In this document: piece by piece, positions 7,400 to 15,564 of the stretch
Numbering within the stretch: the first letter of the stretch is position 1
How the letters are laid out: every line of letters begins with the position of its first letter
Source: Corallococcus sp.
Lineage (GTDB): Bacteria; Bacillota; Clostridia; Christensenellales; CAG-314
DNA length: 64,000 bases
Direction of reading: 5' to 3'
Assembly: GCA_023665205.1 (NCBI GenBank)
Contig: JAMPEJ010000003.1
Span: 165,101 to 229,100, forward strand
Notes under the pieces: model-generated
The model's database searches: none
Told to the model about the DNA's origin: nothing
Seen by the model: only the letters and a program-made list of their open reading frames with translations
Translations under genes and position numbers: made by a program

Positions 7400-9616
7400 T
7401 CATTCAGTACAACCCCAAATTACCTTTGCCTTTGTTTTGCCGGTATCAACCTCATCCCAAAATTCCGTCCAAGTTCCGTTTTGCTTTTGCAACTGACAGC
7501 GAATTTGTATGTCTGGACAACCGTAGCAGACCCACGCTCCCATATGCACAACAGTATCGGGAATAAACAAACTTGTTATAAATTTGCAATTCTGAAAAGC
7601 ATAGTCCTGAATATTGTCGACAACATACTGTTGCCCGTTGTATTCCACAGAGCGAGCAATTGTAACTTTTCCTTTCAAATTGATAGGTTGTAATCCTAAA
7701 AACGCGTGATTGCCGTTCAACGAATACACCAAACCGTCGGAAAACACAAACGTCCATCCGCACTTTGCGGCATTGTTATTTTTGCAATCCCACACCACGC
7801 TATGGTACTCGTCCTCATGCCAACCGTCACTCCAACCGGAAGGTCGGGATGCGTCATCGCAATACACAATTCCTGTTGAAAAACAAGAAGTACCTACATA
7901 CTCCACTCCGAGAGGCATATCGATACGGGTAAATGACCGACACCCCATAAAAGCGGCCTGCCCCAAATACTTTAGCGACGACGGCAATTTGAAACTGTTG
8001 AGATAACTGCAGTTTGCAAATGCATACTGATCTATTCTTTGAATGGTTTGAGGCAAAACCAAGTTTTCCGTTTTTTCATTTTTGAAAAAAGCGTATTCCA
8101 TAATTTCCGTCACGACGTAATCCGTCCCGCTGTAATTGACGACTTGCGGAATGGTAACGTCTACCCCGATATCGTTAGCTACGGAAAAAACTTTTGCAAC
8201 TCCGTCCTTCAAAGCATACTGAACACCGTCTTGCGTAACGTAAATATTACCGTCTGCAGCGACGTCGTTGTTTATATAATCGAAAATTACCGGACGCTTG
8301 GGCAAACGTTGATTGGAATTGGTATTCCAACCGCCGTCCCAGTAATTCGGCAAGTTGTTACCGACCGACGCGTCCTCGGCATATACGACCAGTCGGTAGC
8401 ACCCGTCAAATGCACTGTACCCAACGCCTATACCGTGCGGCACGACCACTCGAACAAGATTTACGCAATCTTGCAAAGCATAATTATTTATCTTTTTGCC
8501 TCCGTTGATTGTCAGCGAAGTTACCGTGCGGGGCAGATTTTGAAGGAAATCCGCGGGCATAGTTGCGGAAATAATATTTGTATGCGTTAAATCGGCAACA
8601 GCGGCAATATCCGCAGGACAGACAAAATTTGTTTCGGTGCCGTCGAACGCAACTGCCCAGTTGTTAAAAAAGGTAACTCCGTTTGTTTTGGTAAGACCGA
8701 GTTTGCCGCAACCGGAAAACACGTCTTTGCCAAGTGTCGGCGGATTAGTTTGAGCAACCTCGAATTCTTTCAATGCCGAGCAATTTGCAAAAGCGCCGTC
8801 TCCGATAGACCGTGTCGCAAACTTTATTTTTTCTAACCCCGTGCAACCTTCGAAAGCATGTGCGCCTATCGCATCCGCATTGTAAATATCAACGTTGCGA
8901 ATATGCGTGTTGCCTTTGAAAGCGCTTTCTCCGATTGTGTGAATACCGTATTGTGCAATGTAGTATGCGTCAAAAATAACATTCGGTTCTTCGGCATACC
9001 ATTTTACCAATTCCTCGCCGCATATTTGGGAAACGACGTAATCTTTGTCGAAAGTAAATTTGTAAGAACCGTAATTGTCATTCCACGTTACGGTACTCGA
9101 CGAATCCGTTGCAAAATCCAACCTATTCAACTTGGCGCGTCTGTAACTGCCGTCTTCGTAGTAGATGCCGTAATCGACGTCCAAATAAGGCTCGTACACC
9201 GAATAATACAACGATCTGTCGTACTCGTCGATATAATGTAAACTTGGAACGGAGTCCTTGCTCATTTTTATTTCCCGTATATTTTTTGCCTTGTAGTCGC
9301 TTTCACCGTTGTAAGCGGTATCGTAGTTGACGTACTTGACGAAGCTATTGTCATCGAAAACTATTTCTATGCGTCGGCAAGACGGAGAGTCGTCCGTTAT
9401 TTCCCCGTCAATATACTCCCAGATCAGGTCTGTTTTTGACACAGGTTCACCTAGCACTTTTTGTACGCTTTCCTTACTGTCGCCTATACTTATGTCGTCT
9501 ACTTTGTCTGCACGGTAGATGTTTTTTAAGTGTAAAATTAAAAACGCTACGCCGACAGCCAAAACGGCAGCAATGATCAACGATGCTGTAATGCCGATTT
9601 TTGCGGATTTTTTCAT
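7400..9616 (-). CDS. BspA-like leucine-rich repeat surface protein
   Basis: 738 residues. Residues 1-30 are one membrane anchor (MKKSAKIGITASLIIAAVLA) with no lipobox. Residues about 40-90 (DISIGDSKESVQKVLGEP) resemble a BamE/SmpA-type small domain. From about residue 230 come three blocks of LRR_5 (BspA) repeats with the pattern IG.-AF.-C..L..I (for example IGDGAFANCSALKEFEV). They are separated by 50-60-residue linkers containing YALKDG- or VYSLNG-type beta strands. Such proteins usually mediate adhesion or ligand binding at the cell surface. The ATG at 9616 is six bases after GGGAG; a TTG upstream overlaps the ribosome binding site and is rejected. A near-consensus promoter lies 30 bp upstream. 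Confidence 0.85.
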   Translation of the reverse strand: MKKSAKIGITASLIIAAVLAVGVAFLILHLKNIYRADKVDDISIGDSKESVQKVLGEPVSKTDLIWEYIDGEITDDSPSCRRIEIVFDDNSFVKYVNYDTAYNGESDYKAKNIREIKMSKDSVPSLHYIDEYDRSLYYSVYEPYLDVDYGIYYEDGSYRRAKLNRLDFATDSSSTVTWNDNYGSYKFTFDKDYVVSQICGEELVKWYAEEPNVIFDAYYIAQYGIHTIGESAFKGNTHIRNVDIYNADAIGAHAFEGCTGLEKIKFATRSIGDGAFANCSALKEFEVAQTNPPTLGKDVFSGCGKLGLTKTNGVTFFNNWAVAFDGTETNFVCPADIAAVADLTHTNIISATMPADFLQNLPRTVTSLTINGGKKINNYALQDCVNLVRVVVPHGIGVGYSAFDGCYRLVVYAEDASVGNNLPNYWDGGWNTNSNQRLPKRPVIFDYINNDVAADGNIYVTQDGVQYALKDGVAKVFSVANDIGVDVTIPQVVNYSGTDYVVTEIMEYAFFKNEKTENLVLPQTIQRIDQYAFANCSYLNSFKLPSSLKYLGQAAFMGCRSFTRIDMPLGVEYVGTSCFSTGIVYCDDASRPSGWSDGWHEDEYHSVVWDCKNNNAAKCGWTFVFSDGLVYSLNGNHAFLGLQPINLKGKVTIARSVEYNGQQYVVDNIQDYAFQNCKFITSLFIPDTVVHMGAWVCYGCPDIQIRCQLQKQNGTWTEFWDEVDTGKTKAKVIWGCTE

Positions 9617-9643
9617 AAATTCTCCCAAAAATTATTTGTTTGG

Positions 9644-9672
9644 ATTATAACACAGATTTACCGTGTTATCAA
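9644..9672 (-). promoter_or_regulatory. promoter of the BspA-like gene
   Basis: Minus strand TTGATA, 17-bp spacer, TATAAT, with a leader of about 20 nt. Confidence 0.7.
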
Positions 9673-9786
9673 GCGGAACTTTTTTGCTATCAATACGGAT
9701 CCGCACGTCTGTAAGAAAATTGATTTAGAATTGCTTTGGCACATCTTTGACGACATTTTTGCCCAAAATGCGCCGCGGCGAAACAC

Positions 9787-9815
9787 TTGCCAATTATCGG
9801 GATGTGTTGTATAAT
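9787..9815 (+). promoter_or_regulatory. promoter of the SRP RNA gene
   Basis: TTGCCA, 17-bp spacer, TATAAT. The start is predicted within a few bases of the 5' end of the SRP RNA. Confidence 0.8.
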
Positions 9816-9818
9816 ACA

Positions 9819-10088
9819 TTCACTGTGCTAGGCGGGGAGCCAGCGGTGCCCTGTTACCTACAATCCGCTACAGTAGGGCTGAAAGTTGCAGACGGCTTTT
9901 TGCGTGGAAAGCAGGAAGTCGCAAGGAGTGTTGATACCAAGGTCTTGTGCAACGTGAAACTGCGAACCGTGTCAGGGTGGGAACACAGCAGCACTAAACA
10001 GATTGAGCGTGTGCCACAAGGTTGCTTTGGAGTAGCCGCCTACGAAAATACCGTTTCGGCGTAGACTGTCAACTGCAACGCACAGTAT
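9819..10088 (+). ncRNA. ffs: signal recognition particle RNA, large Gram-positive type
   Basis: About 270 nt, the size of Bacillus-type scRNA. The 5' Alu-type domain begins gtgctaggcggggagccagc and continues GGTGCCCTGT...ATCCGCT. Domain IV shows GTCAGG, a GTG-GGAA-CAC capped stem and AGCAGCA, the Ffh binding site. The 5' (actgtgc) and 3' (gcacagt, 10080-10086) ends pair, closing the molecule. With Ffh it targets nascent membrane and secreted proteins to the translocon. The gene has its own promoter and two tandem terminators. Exact ends are estimated from the closing helix. Confidence 0.92.
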
Positions 10089-10099
10089 TTGAAAAAACC

Positions 10100-10131
10100 A
10101 AACGGTCGTTTACATCAACGACCGTTTCTAT
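10100..10131 (+). terminator. first terminator after SRP RNA
   Basis: An 11-bp stem aaacggtcgtt / aacgaccgttt with a 6-nt loop, followed by ctattt. Confidence 0.75.
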
Positions 10132-10142
10132 TTGGTAATGAT

Positions 10143-10169
10143 AAAGGACGCGATATTTGCGTCCTTTTT
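10143..10169 (+). terminator. second terminator after SRP RNA
   Basis: A 9-bp stem aaaggacgc / gcgtccttt followed by TT, in tandem with the first terminator. Confidence 0.75.
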
Positions 10170-10324
10170 GCATTTTGAAAAGATACTCAATCAAAAACCT
10201 TCTTACCGAAGCGAATTGATTCAACATAGAATATCCATTGCGTTCGTTAAACTGCTTATGACTAAACGCAAACCGTTTAGCAATGCCATCCACTTTCCGC
10301 AATCGACCGCAGAGAGTGAAGCGC

Positions 10325-10480
10325 TTGAAGCCGAGGACATACTGACTTGGCGACATCGCGGAGCGCTAGACTCCCAAGCCGTATGCCTAAGCAATTATTA
10401 TACATCTTTCCTTTATCCGCTTGAAAATTGCGAACGCAGTGAGCTACAGGTACGAGGGCGTTGTATTTTGCGATATCTTG
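10325..10480. repeat. dispersed intergenic repeat, family B, copy 1
   Basis: This segment aligns by eye with 45340-45475: ctt(g/t)aagcc(g/t)ag(g/t)acatac, then GCGCTA...AAGCCGTATG, then CCGCTTGAAAATTGCG with GCAGYGAGC. Part of it recurs at 63820-63870. No coding potential was seen. The rest of 10170-10618 contains no gene I can support. Confidence 0.55.
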
Positions 10481-10523
10481 AGCGCAAACCAAATCGAGGC
10501 GCGGAACGCAATTTCCAAACAAT

Positions 10524-10566
10524 TTTACGCTTGCGCTAGACGTCTCGGCTACGCTGGACATAACAT
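10524..10566 (+). repeat. REP-like dispersed palindromic repeat, copy 5
   Basis: gcttgcgctagacgtctcgg ctacgctggacataaca, a relative of the copies in the ileS leader, lying downstream of sigE. Confidence 0.6.
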
Positions 10567-10618
10567 AAGTCCGCGTTGTTGAAATCTTCCTTTATACACT
10601 TGAATACGGCAAGCGCCC

Positions 10619-11323
10619 CTATACCAGTTTACCGATTTCCTTTTTAAGGCGGGAAATTATCTTTTTTTCCAAACGGGATATGTATGACTGCGATATACCC
10701 AGCATATCCGCTACTTCCTTTTGGGTGCGCTCCTCGTTGCCGTCCAAACCGAAACGCATTTCGATGATTTGCTGCTCGCGCTTTGTAAGACGCGAAAGTC
10801 CTTCGTTTAACAGTTGACGCTCCACCTGCGTTTCCATATGAGTGTACACGGCGTCGGTTTCCGTCCCCAGAATATCAGCAAGCAGCAATTCGTTTCCCTC
10901 TCCGTCCACGTTTAACGGCTCGTCAAGGCTAACTTCCTGCTTACGTTTGGACAGTTTGCGAAGATACATCAAAATTTCGTTTTCGATACAACGGCTGGCG
11001 TAAGTCGCCAACTTTATCTGTTTTTCCGGCTTGAAAGAGTTTATCGCCTTGATAAGCCCGATCGTGCCCACCGATACCAAGTCTTCCATATCCAACCCGC
11101 TGCTCTCGAATTTTTTTGCCAAAAATACCACCAGGCGCAGATTATGCTCCACAAGCGTATCCTTTGCTTCGTTGTCGCCTTGTGCGACTTTGCTTAGCAA
11201 CAGACTTTCCGTCTCGGCATCCAACGGGTGCGGCAGCACTTCCGTTCCGCACAGATAGTGAACGGCTTTTTGCGAAAGAGCAAACTTTTCCAACAGTTTT
11301 TTAAGTAGTGACAGCGGTTTCAT
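10619..11323 (-). CDS. sigE: sporulation sigma factor SigE (mother cell)
   Basis: 234 residues. A sigma-70 family factor with region 2 (NLRLVVFLAKKFESSG...DLVSVGTIGLIKAI, KLATYASRCIENEILMYLR) and region 4 (LTKREQQIIEMRFGLDGNEERTQKEVADMLGISQSYISRLEKK). The first ~28 residues before YLCGTEVLPHPL correspond to the pro-sequence removed by SpoIIGA, as in Bacillus pro-sigma-E. The protein directs mother-cell gene expression after asymmetric division. ATGA overlap with spoIIGA (11320-11323) gives translational coupling, the classical spoIIGA-sigE operon. It closely resembles SigE rather than SigK or SigG by its pro-region and its partner gene. Confidence 0.95.
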   Translation of the reverse strand: MKPLSLLKKLLEKFALSQKAVHYLCGTEVLPHPLDAETESLLLSKVAQGDNEAKDTLVEHNLRLVVFLAKKFESSGLDMEDLVSVGTIGLIKAINSFKPEKQIKLATYASRCIENEILMYLRKLSKRKQEVSLDEPLNVDGEGNELLLADILGTETDAVYTHMETQVERQLLNEGLSRLTKREQQIIEMRFGLDGNEERTQKEVADMLGISQSYISRLEKKIISRLKKEIGKLV

Positions 11324-12117
11324 ATTTCACCCCCGAATATTTGGTTAGACAACAAAAGTTCGTATTGAGTTTGGCATTTTTCGGCAGGCAACGCCAAATA
11401 TACGTCGCATAAGGGACAATCTTTGCATTGCAACTTGGCAGGCACTGCCGCAACCGTTTTGCTTCCTGCAAGGGTGGCAATAGATACGGAAACTGCGGCC
11501 CCATTTAGCGTTTGCGACGCAAAAAACTCGGCAAATCCCCTGAATTTTTTTGTTACGAAGCACACCGGTACGCCGTTGTGACAAACGGTGTTTCCGCTGT
11601 CGCAAAAACCTGAAACACTGTAAGTTGCGTCGCCTAGAACCACTTGCACTTTTTTGATAAACGGCGCGACTTTTTTTGTTTGCTTGACGAAAACCGCAAC
11701 CGAATAACACAAAAAAATAACAAGTCCGACAGCCAAAAAATACACGAACAACGGCACGGGCATATTGTAGCAAAGTCCGTTTTGCGAAAGGTAATCCACT
11801 TGCAGCAAGTTGAACAGCCCGACTATTGCGCCGCCCGTAACAAAGGTATATGCAAGCGTCAGCAAAATATGCCAAAAAAGTTTTTTGCCGAAACCCACCG
11901 TAACTATGCACATTAAAAAAAGACACGCTGCTTTGGCGGGATATATCCAAAAACCGTCCACGTACACCGTTGCAAGCGCAGTAACCGTACCTACGCCTGC
12001 CCCTAGCGCCACTCGCCACCAACGAAAGCGGATTTTGAGCGTGAGACAAGCGCAAGACAACAAAATGCAATCCATTGTGAAGTTGTCCAAAAACGCGTAT
12101 TCCAAATAGACGGCCAT
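11320..12117 (-). CDS. spoIIGA: SpoIIGA, pro-sigma-E processing protease
   Basis: 265 residues. Five hydrophobic segments fill the N-terminal ~145 residues (VYLEYAFLDNFTMDCILL at the start is typical). The C-terminal cytosolic domain carries the aspartic-protease-like DSGN motif (SGFCDSGNTV), the catalytic Asp of the family. It cleaves the SigE pro-sequence when signalled by SpoIIR from the forespore. The ATG at 12117 is chosen by homology to the usual MxVYLD-like start; no strong ribosome binding site precedes it, so the start is uncertain and an in-frame TTG lies further upstream. It overlaps sigE by four bases. No Spo0A box was identified upstream. Confidence 0.9.
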   Translation of the reverse strand: MAVYLEYAFLDNFTMDCILLSCACLTLKIRFRWWRVALGAGVGTVTALATVYVDGFWIYPAKAACLFLMCIVTVGFGKKLFWHILLTLAYTFVTGGAIVGLFNLLQVDYLSQNGLCYNMPVPLFVYFLAVGLVIFLCYSVAVFVKQTKKVAPFIKKVQVVLGDATYSVSGFCDSGNTVCHNGVPVCFVTKKFRGFAEFFASQTLNGAAVSVSIATLAGSKTVAAVPAKLQCKDCPLCDVYLALPAEKCQTQYELLLSNQIFGGEI

Positions 12118-12187
12118 ACCGAAATTGTAACGCAAGCGCCGTTGCAAAAATTTGCAAAGTTTGTTTAAGCCTTGACTTTTGTGTAGA

Positions 12188-12218
12188 AAATGCCCGCTCC
12201 CAATTTAGAGCAGGCATT
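12188..12218 (-). terminator. terminator of the SpoIIQ-like gene
   Basis: Minus strand: aaatgcctgctc / gagcgggcattt, one mismatch, then TTC. It separates the M23 gene from spoIIGA. Confidence 0.65.
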
Positions 12219-12242
12219 TCTGTTTGAAATATCGTATTACGT

Positions 12243-12914
12243 TTACTTTTTCGTGACTTCCACTTCGCGGAATATATCTCCGTTGACGTAGGGCGCGGGA
12301 TTTACGTATTTGCCGTCTTTTTTGACGGAAAGGTGCAGGTGCGCTCCGTCTAAATACTCGTCGGATGCCGTAGTGCTGACCGTGCCTACTACGTCGCCTT
12401 TTTTGAGCACGTCGCCTTTTTTGACGGCAACGTCGCCCAACGACGCATAAGTAGCCACCACGTTGTCGCCGTGGTCGATCGTGACCGCATTACCCATGCC
12501 CATCGTATATTTTACTTCGATAACCGTGCCGTCGTACATCGCCGTAACGTCGGTACCTTCGTTAGCGGCGATATCCACGCCCATGTGCGCTTGCCACCAA
12601 CCGAGAGTACTGCTTTGCTCAAACATAGAAGCGTCGGTACCGTCGTTAAACTGTACGGTGATTTTGCTTGCCGCAATAGGAGAAGCGAAGAAGACCTTTT
12701 CTATTTGCGGTACTACGGGATCGGGAACAGTAGGTTTGTTGTCGTCGGGATTGGGATCTACCACGACGGGGCTATCCGTCGGGTCGGACGTTTTGGAAAG
12801 AGTAACAGCTAAAACGACCGCAGTAATTGCCAGTACGCAGAAGATAATCAGCAAAAGAGCCGCGTTATTTTTGAGAAAGCGCGAAAATTTGCTTTTGGGT
12901 TTTGTTGTATTCAT
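12243..12914 (-). CDS. SpoIIQ-like M23 (LytM) peptidase-fold membrane protein
   Basis: 223 residues. A cytosolic N-terminus, one transmembrane segment (AALLLIIFCVLAITAVVLAV, residues about 18-37), a Pro/Asp-rich linker, then an M23 domain. The zinc ligands are present: HMGVD (His and Asp) and the HLHLS pair near residue 190, so unlike Bacillus SpoIIQ the site appears intact, as in Clostridium SpoIIQ. SpoIIQ in the forespore membrane forms the channel with SpoIIIAH during engulfment. The start at 12914 has GGAGG six bases upstream. Neighbouring sigE and spoIIGA support a sporulation role. A general cell-wall endopeptidase is the alternative. Confidence 0.7.
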   Translation of the reverse strand: MNTTKPKSKFSRFLKNNAALLLIIFCVLAITAVVLAVTLSKTSDPTDSPVVVDPNPDDNKPTVPDPVVPQIEKVFFASPIAASKITVQFNDGTDASMFEQSSTLGWWQAHMGVDIAANEGTDVTAMYDGTVIEVKYTMGMGNAVTIDHGDNVVATYASLGDVAVKKGDVLKKGDVVGTVSTTASDEYLDGAHLHLSVKKDGKYVNPAPYVNGDIFREVEVTKK

Positions 12915-13055
12915 TTTTTGCCTCCGTTTTTGTTTGTTTAGATTTTTTACCCAATCGAAAAAGTTTATACGCCCAAACGGAAAAATTTGTTGTAAGCCGT
13001 AACTTCGGAAACTGTCCGGTAAATCACGTAACCGTCAAGCGCAAATTTTCTAACT

Positions 13056-13526
13056 TTAATAACTGTCCAAAATCAACGGAAATCCGACGGTAACGACGTT
13101 GCCGTCAAAAGCCGCCTGAACGTTGACCTTTTCGCCGCACAAGTCGATGCCGCCGCATATTTTATCGCTGAGGCCGCACACGGAAACCAAATTGCCCGAT
13201 TGCCAACGGGAGACTTCCCGTATGCCGAAGTAACGGCAAATTTGGTCAAAGTCGCTTTGCGTAGCGGCAAACTTTACGCTTAAACCGTCTATGCCGTTGC
13301 ATCCTGCAAGTATCCTGTCAACATCGGATACGGTGCACTCAACCAAACGGCCGTTACCCATTTCGGTAAAAGGCGAATCTGTCTGTTTGCAATATATTGC
13401 CACTTTGGCATTCGGCGGAAATACGCGTATATTTTGCACAAACGGCCGCGGCGTATAAACCAACATCACGCCGATGACTATAGCGCACAACGCCAATACG
13501 GTAAAATATCTGATTGCTTTTTTCAT
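13056..13526 (-). CDS. membrane-anchored protein, possibly YwmB-like
   Basis: 156 residues with an N-terminal membrane anchor (MKKAIRYFTVLALCAIVIGV). The body has no cysteine pairs or catalytic motif I can name. The C-terminal pattern KVNVQAAFDGNVVTVGFPLI resembles the end of YwmB (DUF1779), a protein conserved in spore formers and encoded near spoIIQ and spoIID in Bacillus; here too it lies directly upstream of a SpoIIQ-like gene. The match is by eye and the protein is shorter than YwmB (~240), so it may be unrelated. No strong ribosome binding site precedes the ATG at 13526. Confidence 0.5.
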   Translation of the reverse strand: MKKAIRYFTVLALCAIVIGVMLVYTPRPFVQNIRVFPPNAKVAIYCKQTDSPFTEMGNGRLVECTVSDVDRILAGCNGIDGLSVKFAATQSDFDQICRYFGIREVSRWQSGNLVSVCGLSDKICGGIDLCGEKVNVQAAFDGNVVTVGFPLILDSY

Positions 13527-13650
13527 CAGTAAAAGTGTTGCCAAAACAAAAGCGAAACAAAATCGCCAAAACAAGAAAAATTGTAGAAAAAACTCTAATA
13601 TGGAAAAAAATTTTGACGACAAACAGCAAACGAATCGCCGCAAATAACGG

Positions 13651-13681
13651 ATAAAACAAAAACGCCGCAACAGACGCGGCG
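13651..13681 (-). terminator. second terminator after prs
   Basis: Minus strand cgccgc / gcggcg stem followed by GTTTTTGTTTT. Confidence 0.6.
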
Positions 13682-13714
13682 CAAAAAACCAGACCGTTTA
13701 GTAAATACCTAAAA

Positions 13715-13746
13715 TCAAAAAATACCGCAATCTATTTTGCGGTATT
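13715..13746 (-). terminator. first terminator after prs
   Basis: A 10-bp stem aataccgcaa / ttgcggtatt followed on the minus strand by a run of T. Confidence 0.75.
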
Positions 13747-13806
13747 CGTATATTCAATATTCAAAGCAGAAATTATAAGCCGTCCGCTTCGCATTATGCG
13801 CAAAAT

Positions 13807-14760
13807 TTATTCGTACAATTTGGAAACAGGCAAATCGGTATAAACGCGCTCTATTGCTTCCGCAAACATATCGGCGATGGTAACGACTTTGATTTTGGGC
13901 AAGCGTTTTTCTTCCGGCAAATCGATCGTGTCCAAAACAACCAACTGCGACAGTCTGCTTTGTTCCAAGCGTTCGATAGCGGGACCGGACAAGACGGCAT
14001 GAGAGCAACAGGCGATAACTTCCTTTGCGCCGTGCTGGAACAATGCTTCTGCGCCTTGGCAGATCGTGCCGGCCGTATCCACAAGGTCGTCTATCATAAG
14101 GCAGGTTTTGCCCTCTACGTCGCCGATCACATTCATCACTTCCATAACGTTTGCTTTGGGACGGCGTTTATCGATGATAGCCATCGGAACGTTGAACCGC
14201 GTTGCAAGCGCGCGACTGCGCGTGACGCTTCCCATATCCGGACTGACTATAATAAGATCCTGCGGCAAACCTTTTTTTCGGAAATAGTTGGCCAAAACCG
14301 GCATTCCCATAAGATTGTCCACCGGAATATTGAAAAAGCCTTGCAACTGGCTGCTGTGCAAATCCATCGTAAGCACGCGGTTTGCGCCTGCCGTTTGCAA
14401 AATATCTGCCACAAGTTTGGCGGAAATGGGATCTCTTGCGCGCGATTTACGGTCTTGACGGGCATAGCCGAAGTAAGGTATAACGGCGGTGATGCGTCCT
14501 GCGGAAGCGCGCTTCAAAGCGTCGATTATGACCAGCAAATCCATTAGATTGTCGTTGACGGGGTGGCACGTGGATTGCACCACGAATACGTCGCAACCGC
14601 GCACGGTTTCTTTGATATAAATGGAACTTTCTCCGTCGGAAAAGCGCCCTACGTCCAGTTTTCCCAACTCTATGTTTAGATGTTTGCAGATCGCCTCCGC
14701 CAACTTTTTGTTGGAATTTCCGGAAAAAATCTTGATGTTTCCATGCGCTTGACTGACCAT
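13807..14760 (-). CDS. prs: ribose-phosphate pyrophosphokinase (PRPP synthase)
   Basis: 317 residues, the normal length. It makes PRPP from ribose 5-phosphate and ATP for nucleotide, histidine and tryptophan synthesis. Signatures: KIFSGNSNKKLAEAICKHL at the N-terminus, DGES, FGYARQDRKSRARDPISAKL, the pyrophosphate-binding loop VLTMDLHSSQLQGFF, and the PRPP-binding loop CLMIDDLVDTAGT. The ATG at 14760 has GGGGGAG seven bases upstream. An independent promoter and tandem terminators suggest a single-gene transcript, although it sits among sporulation genes. Confidence 0.96.
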   Translation of the reverse strand: MVSQAHGNIKIFSGNSNKKLAEAICKHLNIELGKLDVGRFSDGESSIYIKETVRGCDVFVVQSTCHPVNDNLMDLLVIIDALKRASAGRITAVIPYFGYARQDRKSRARDPISAKLVADILQTAGANRVLTMDLHSSQLQGFFNIPVDNLMGMPVLANYFRKKGLPQDLIIVSPDMGSVTRSRALATRFNVPMAIIDKRRPKANVMEVMNVIGDVEGKTCLMIDDLVDTAGTICQGAEALFQHGAKEVIACCSHAVLSGPAIERLEQSRLSQLVVLDTIDLPEEKRLPKIKVVTIADMFAEAIERVYTDLPVSKLYE

Positions 14761-14798
14761 AAATACGCTCCCCCGCACGCAATTTTCTGCGTAATTCA

Positions 14799-14827
14799 AT
14801 TGTAAGGTTTCGGAGCAAAAGTGTCAA
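14799..14827 (-). promoter_or_regulatory. promoter of prs
   Basis: Minus strand TTGACA, 17-bp spacer, TACAAT. Confidence 0.7.
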
Positions 14828-14882
14828 GTAAAACGCCGCCCGTAAACGCCGATATCGAAAAAAATTGCAAAGCTGTTTTGAG

Positions 14883-15413
14883 TTAGCGGTTACTTTGCCA
14901 TCTTTGAATAATTTCCCAAAGTTTGGACTTGTAGACTATTCCGCTGCCGCTGCCTTCGCCGCCCACAAAACACAAAGGCGGATATACCACGCACCACCAA
15001 TTGTTTCCGCTGCCGCTGCCCAGTTCGATAATAAGCGCATCATACACGCCTGCGGGCAGCGTCGTGCCGTTGTACGAACGGTCGGGGAACGATTCCTCGC
15101 AAACGCGCACCGTCGCTTGGTAATCTTTGCCGTATTCGGCAAGAGTTTTGTCGCACACTTGCTTTATGCCGTCAACGCGGCTTTTTACTATCTGCATTGC
15201 CTTTTCCTTATCGGTTGCCTCGGAAAGATATGGCGTCAGGTAATCCACCACGGCGGTTTTGACGACGTATTTGACGCTTTGATCGGTTTCGGCATTGCTG
15301 TCGGCGCGAATATGTATACGCAAAAAATCGCCGTTGGTTTGCGTCTTTGGTATCAGTACTATTGCGGCGATTACGACGACCAACGCTACGGCCGCAAAAA
15401 TAATCTTTTTCAT
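14883..15413 (-). CDS. spoIIR: SpoIIR, signal for sigma-E activation
   Basis: 176 residues. An N-terminal membrane/signal segment (MKKIIFAAVALVVVIAAIVL) is followed by the family hallmarks FLRIHIRADSNAETDQSVKY, then GNNWWCVVYPPLCF near residue 140. SpoIIR is made in the forespore under SigF, crosses into the intermembrane space and triggers SpoIIGA to cleave pro-SigE. Its partners spoIIGA and sigE lie 3-4 kb away, so this window encodes the whole intercompartment signal. AGGTG lies five bases before the ATG. A small stem-loop precedes the gene; no SigF promoter could be assigned with confidence. Confidence 0.93.
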   Translation of the reverse strand: MKKIIFAAVALVVVIAAIVLIPKTQTNGDFLRIHIRADSNAETDQSVKYVVKTAVVDYLTPYLSEATDKEKAMQIVKSRVDGIKQVCDKTLAEYGKDYQATVRVCEESFPDRSYNGTTLPAGVYDALIIELGSGSGNNWWCVVYPPLCFVGGEGSGSGIVYKSKLWEIIQRWQSNR

Positions 15414-15483
15414 ATTACACCTGCCTTGCGCCAAGCAAAACGCGCTTGGAAATTTCTTTCATGCTTAGAGTTTGGACAAGGCG

Positions 15484-15515
15484 CAAAAAAACAACGCGTA
15501 AAAGTGCGCGTTGTT
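15484..15515 (-). terminator. terminator of ispE
   Basis: Minus strand: a 9-bp stem aacaacgcg / cgcgttgtt followed by TTTTTT. Confidence 0.75.
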
Positions 15516-15564
15516 TCGCTATATATGAAAAATTTTGTCGCAAAAAACTTTATTAAAAAATCAT

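Noticed and set aside
9747..10064. 105-residue open frame on the + strand
   Set aside because: It lies across the SRP RNA gene and its promoter; RNA conservation explains the sequence.
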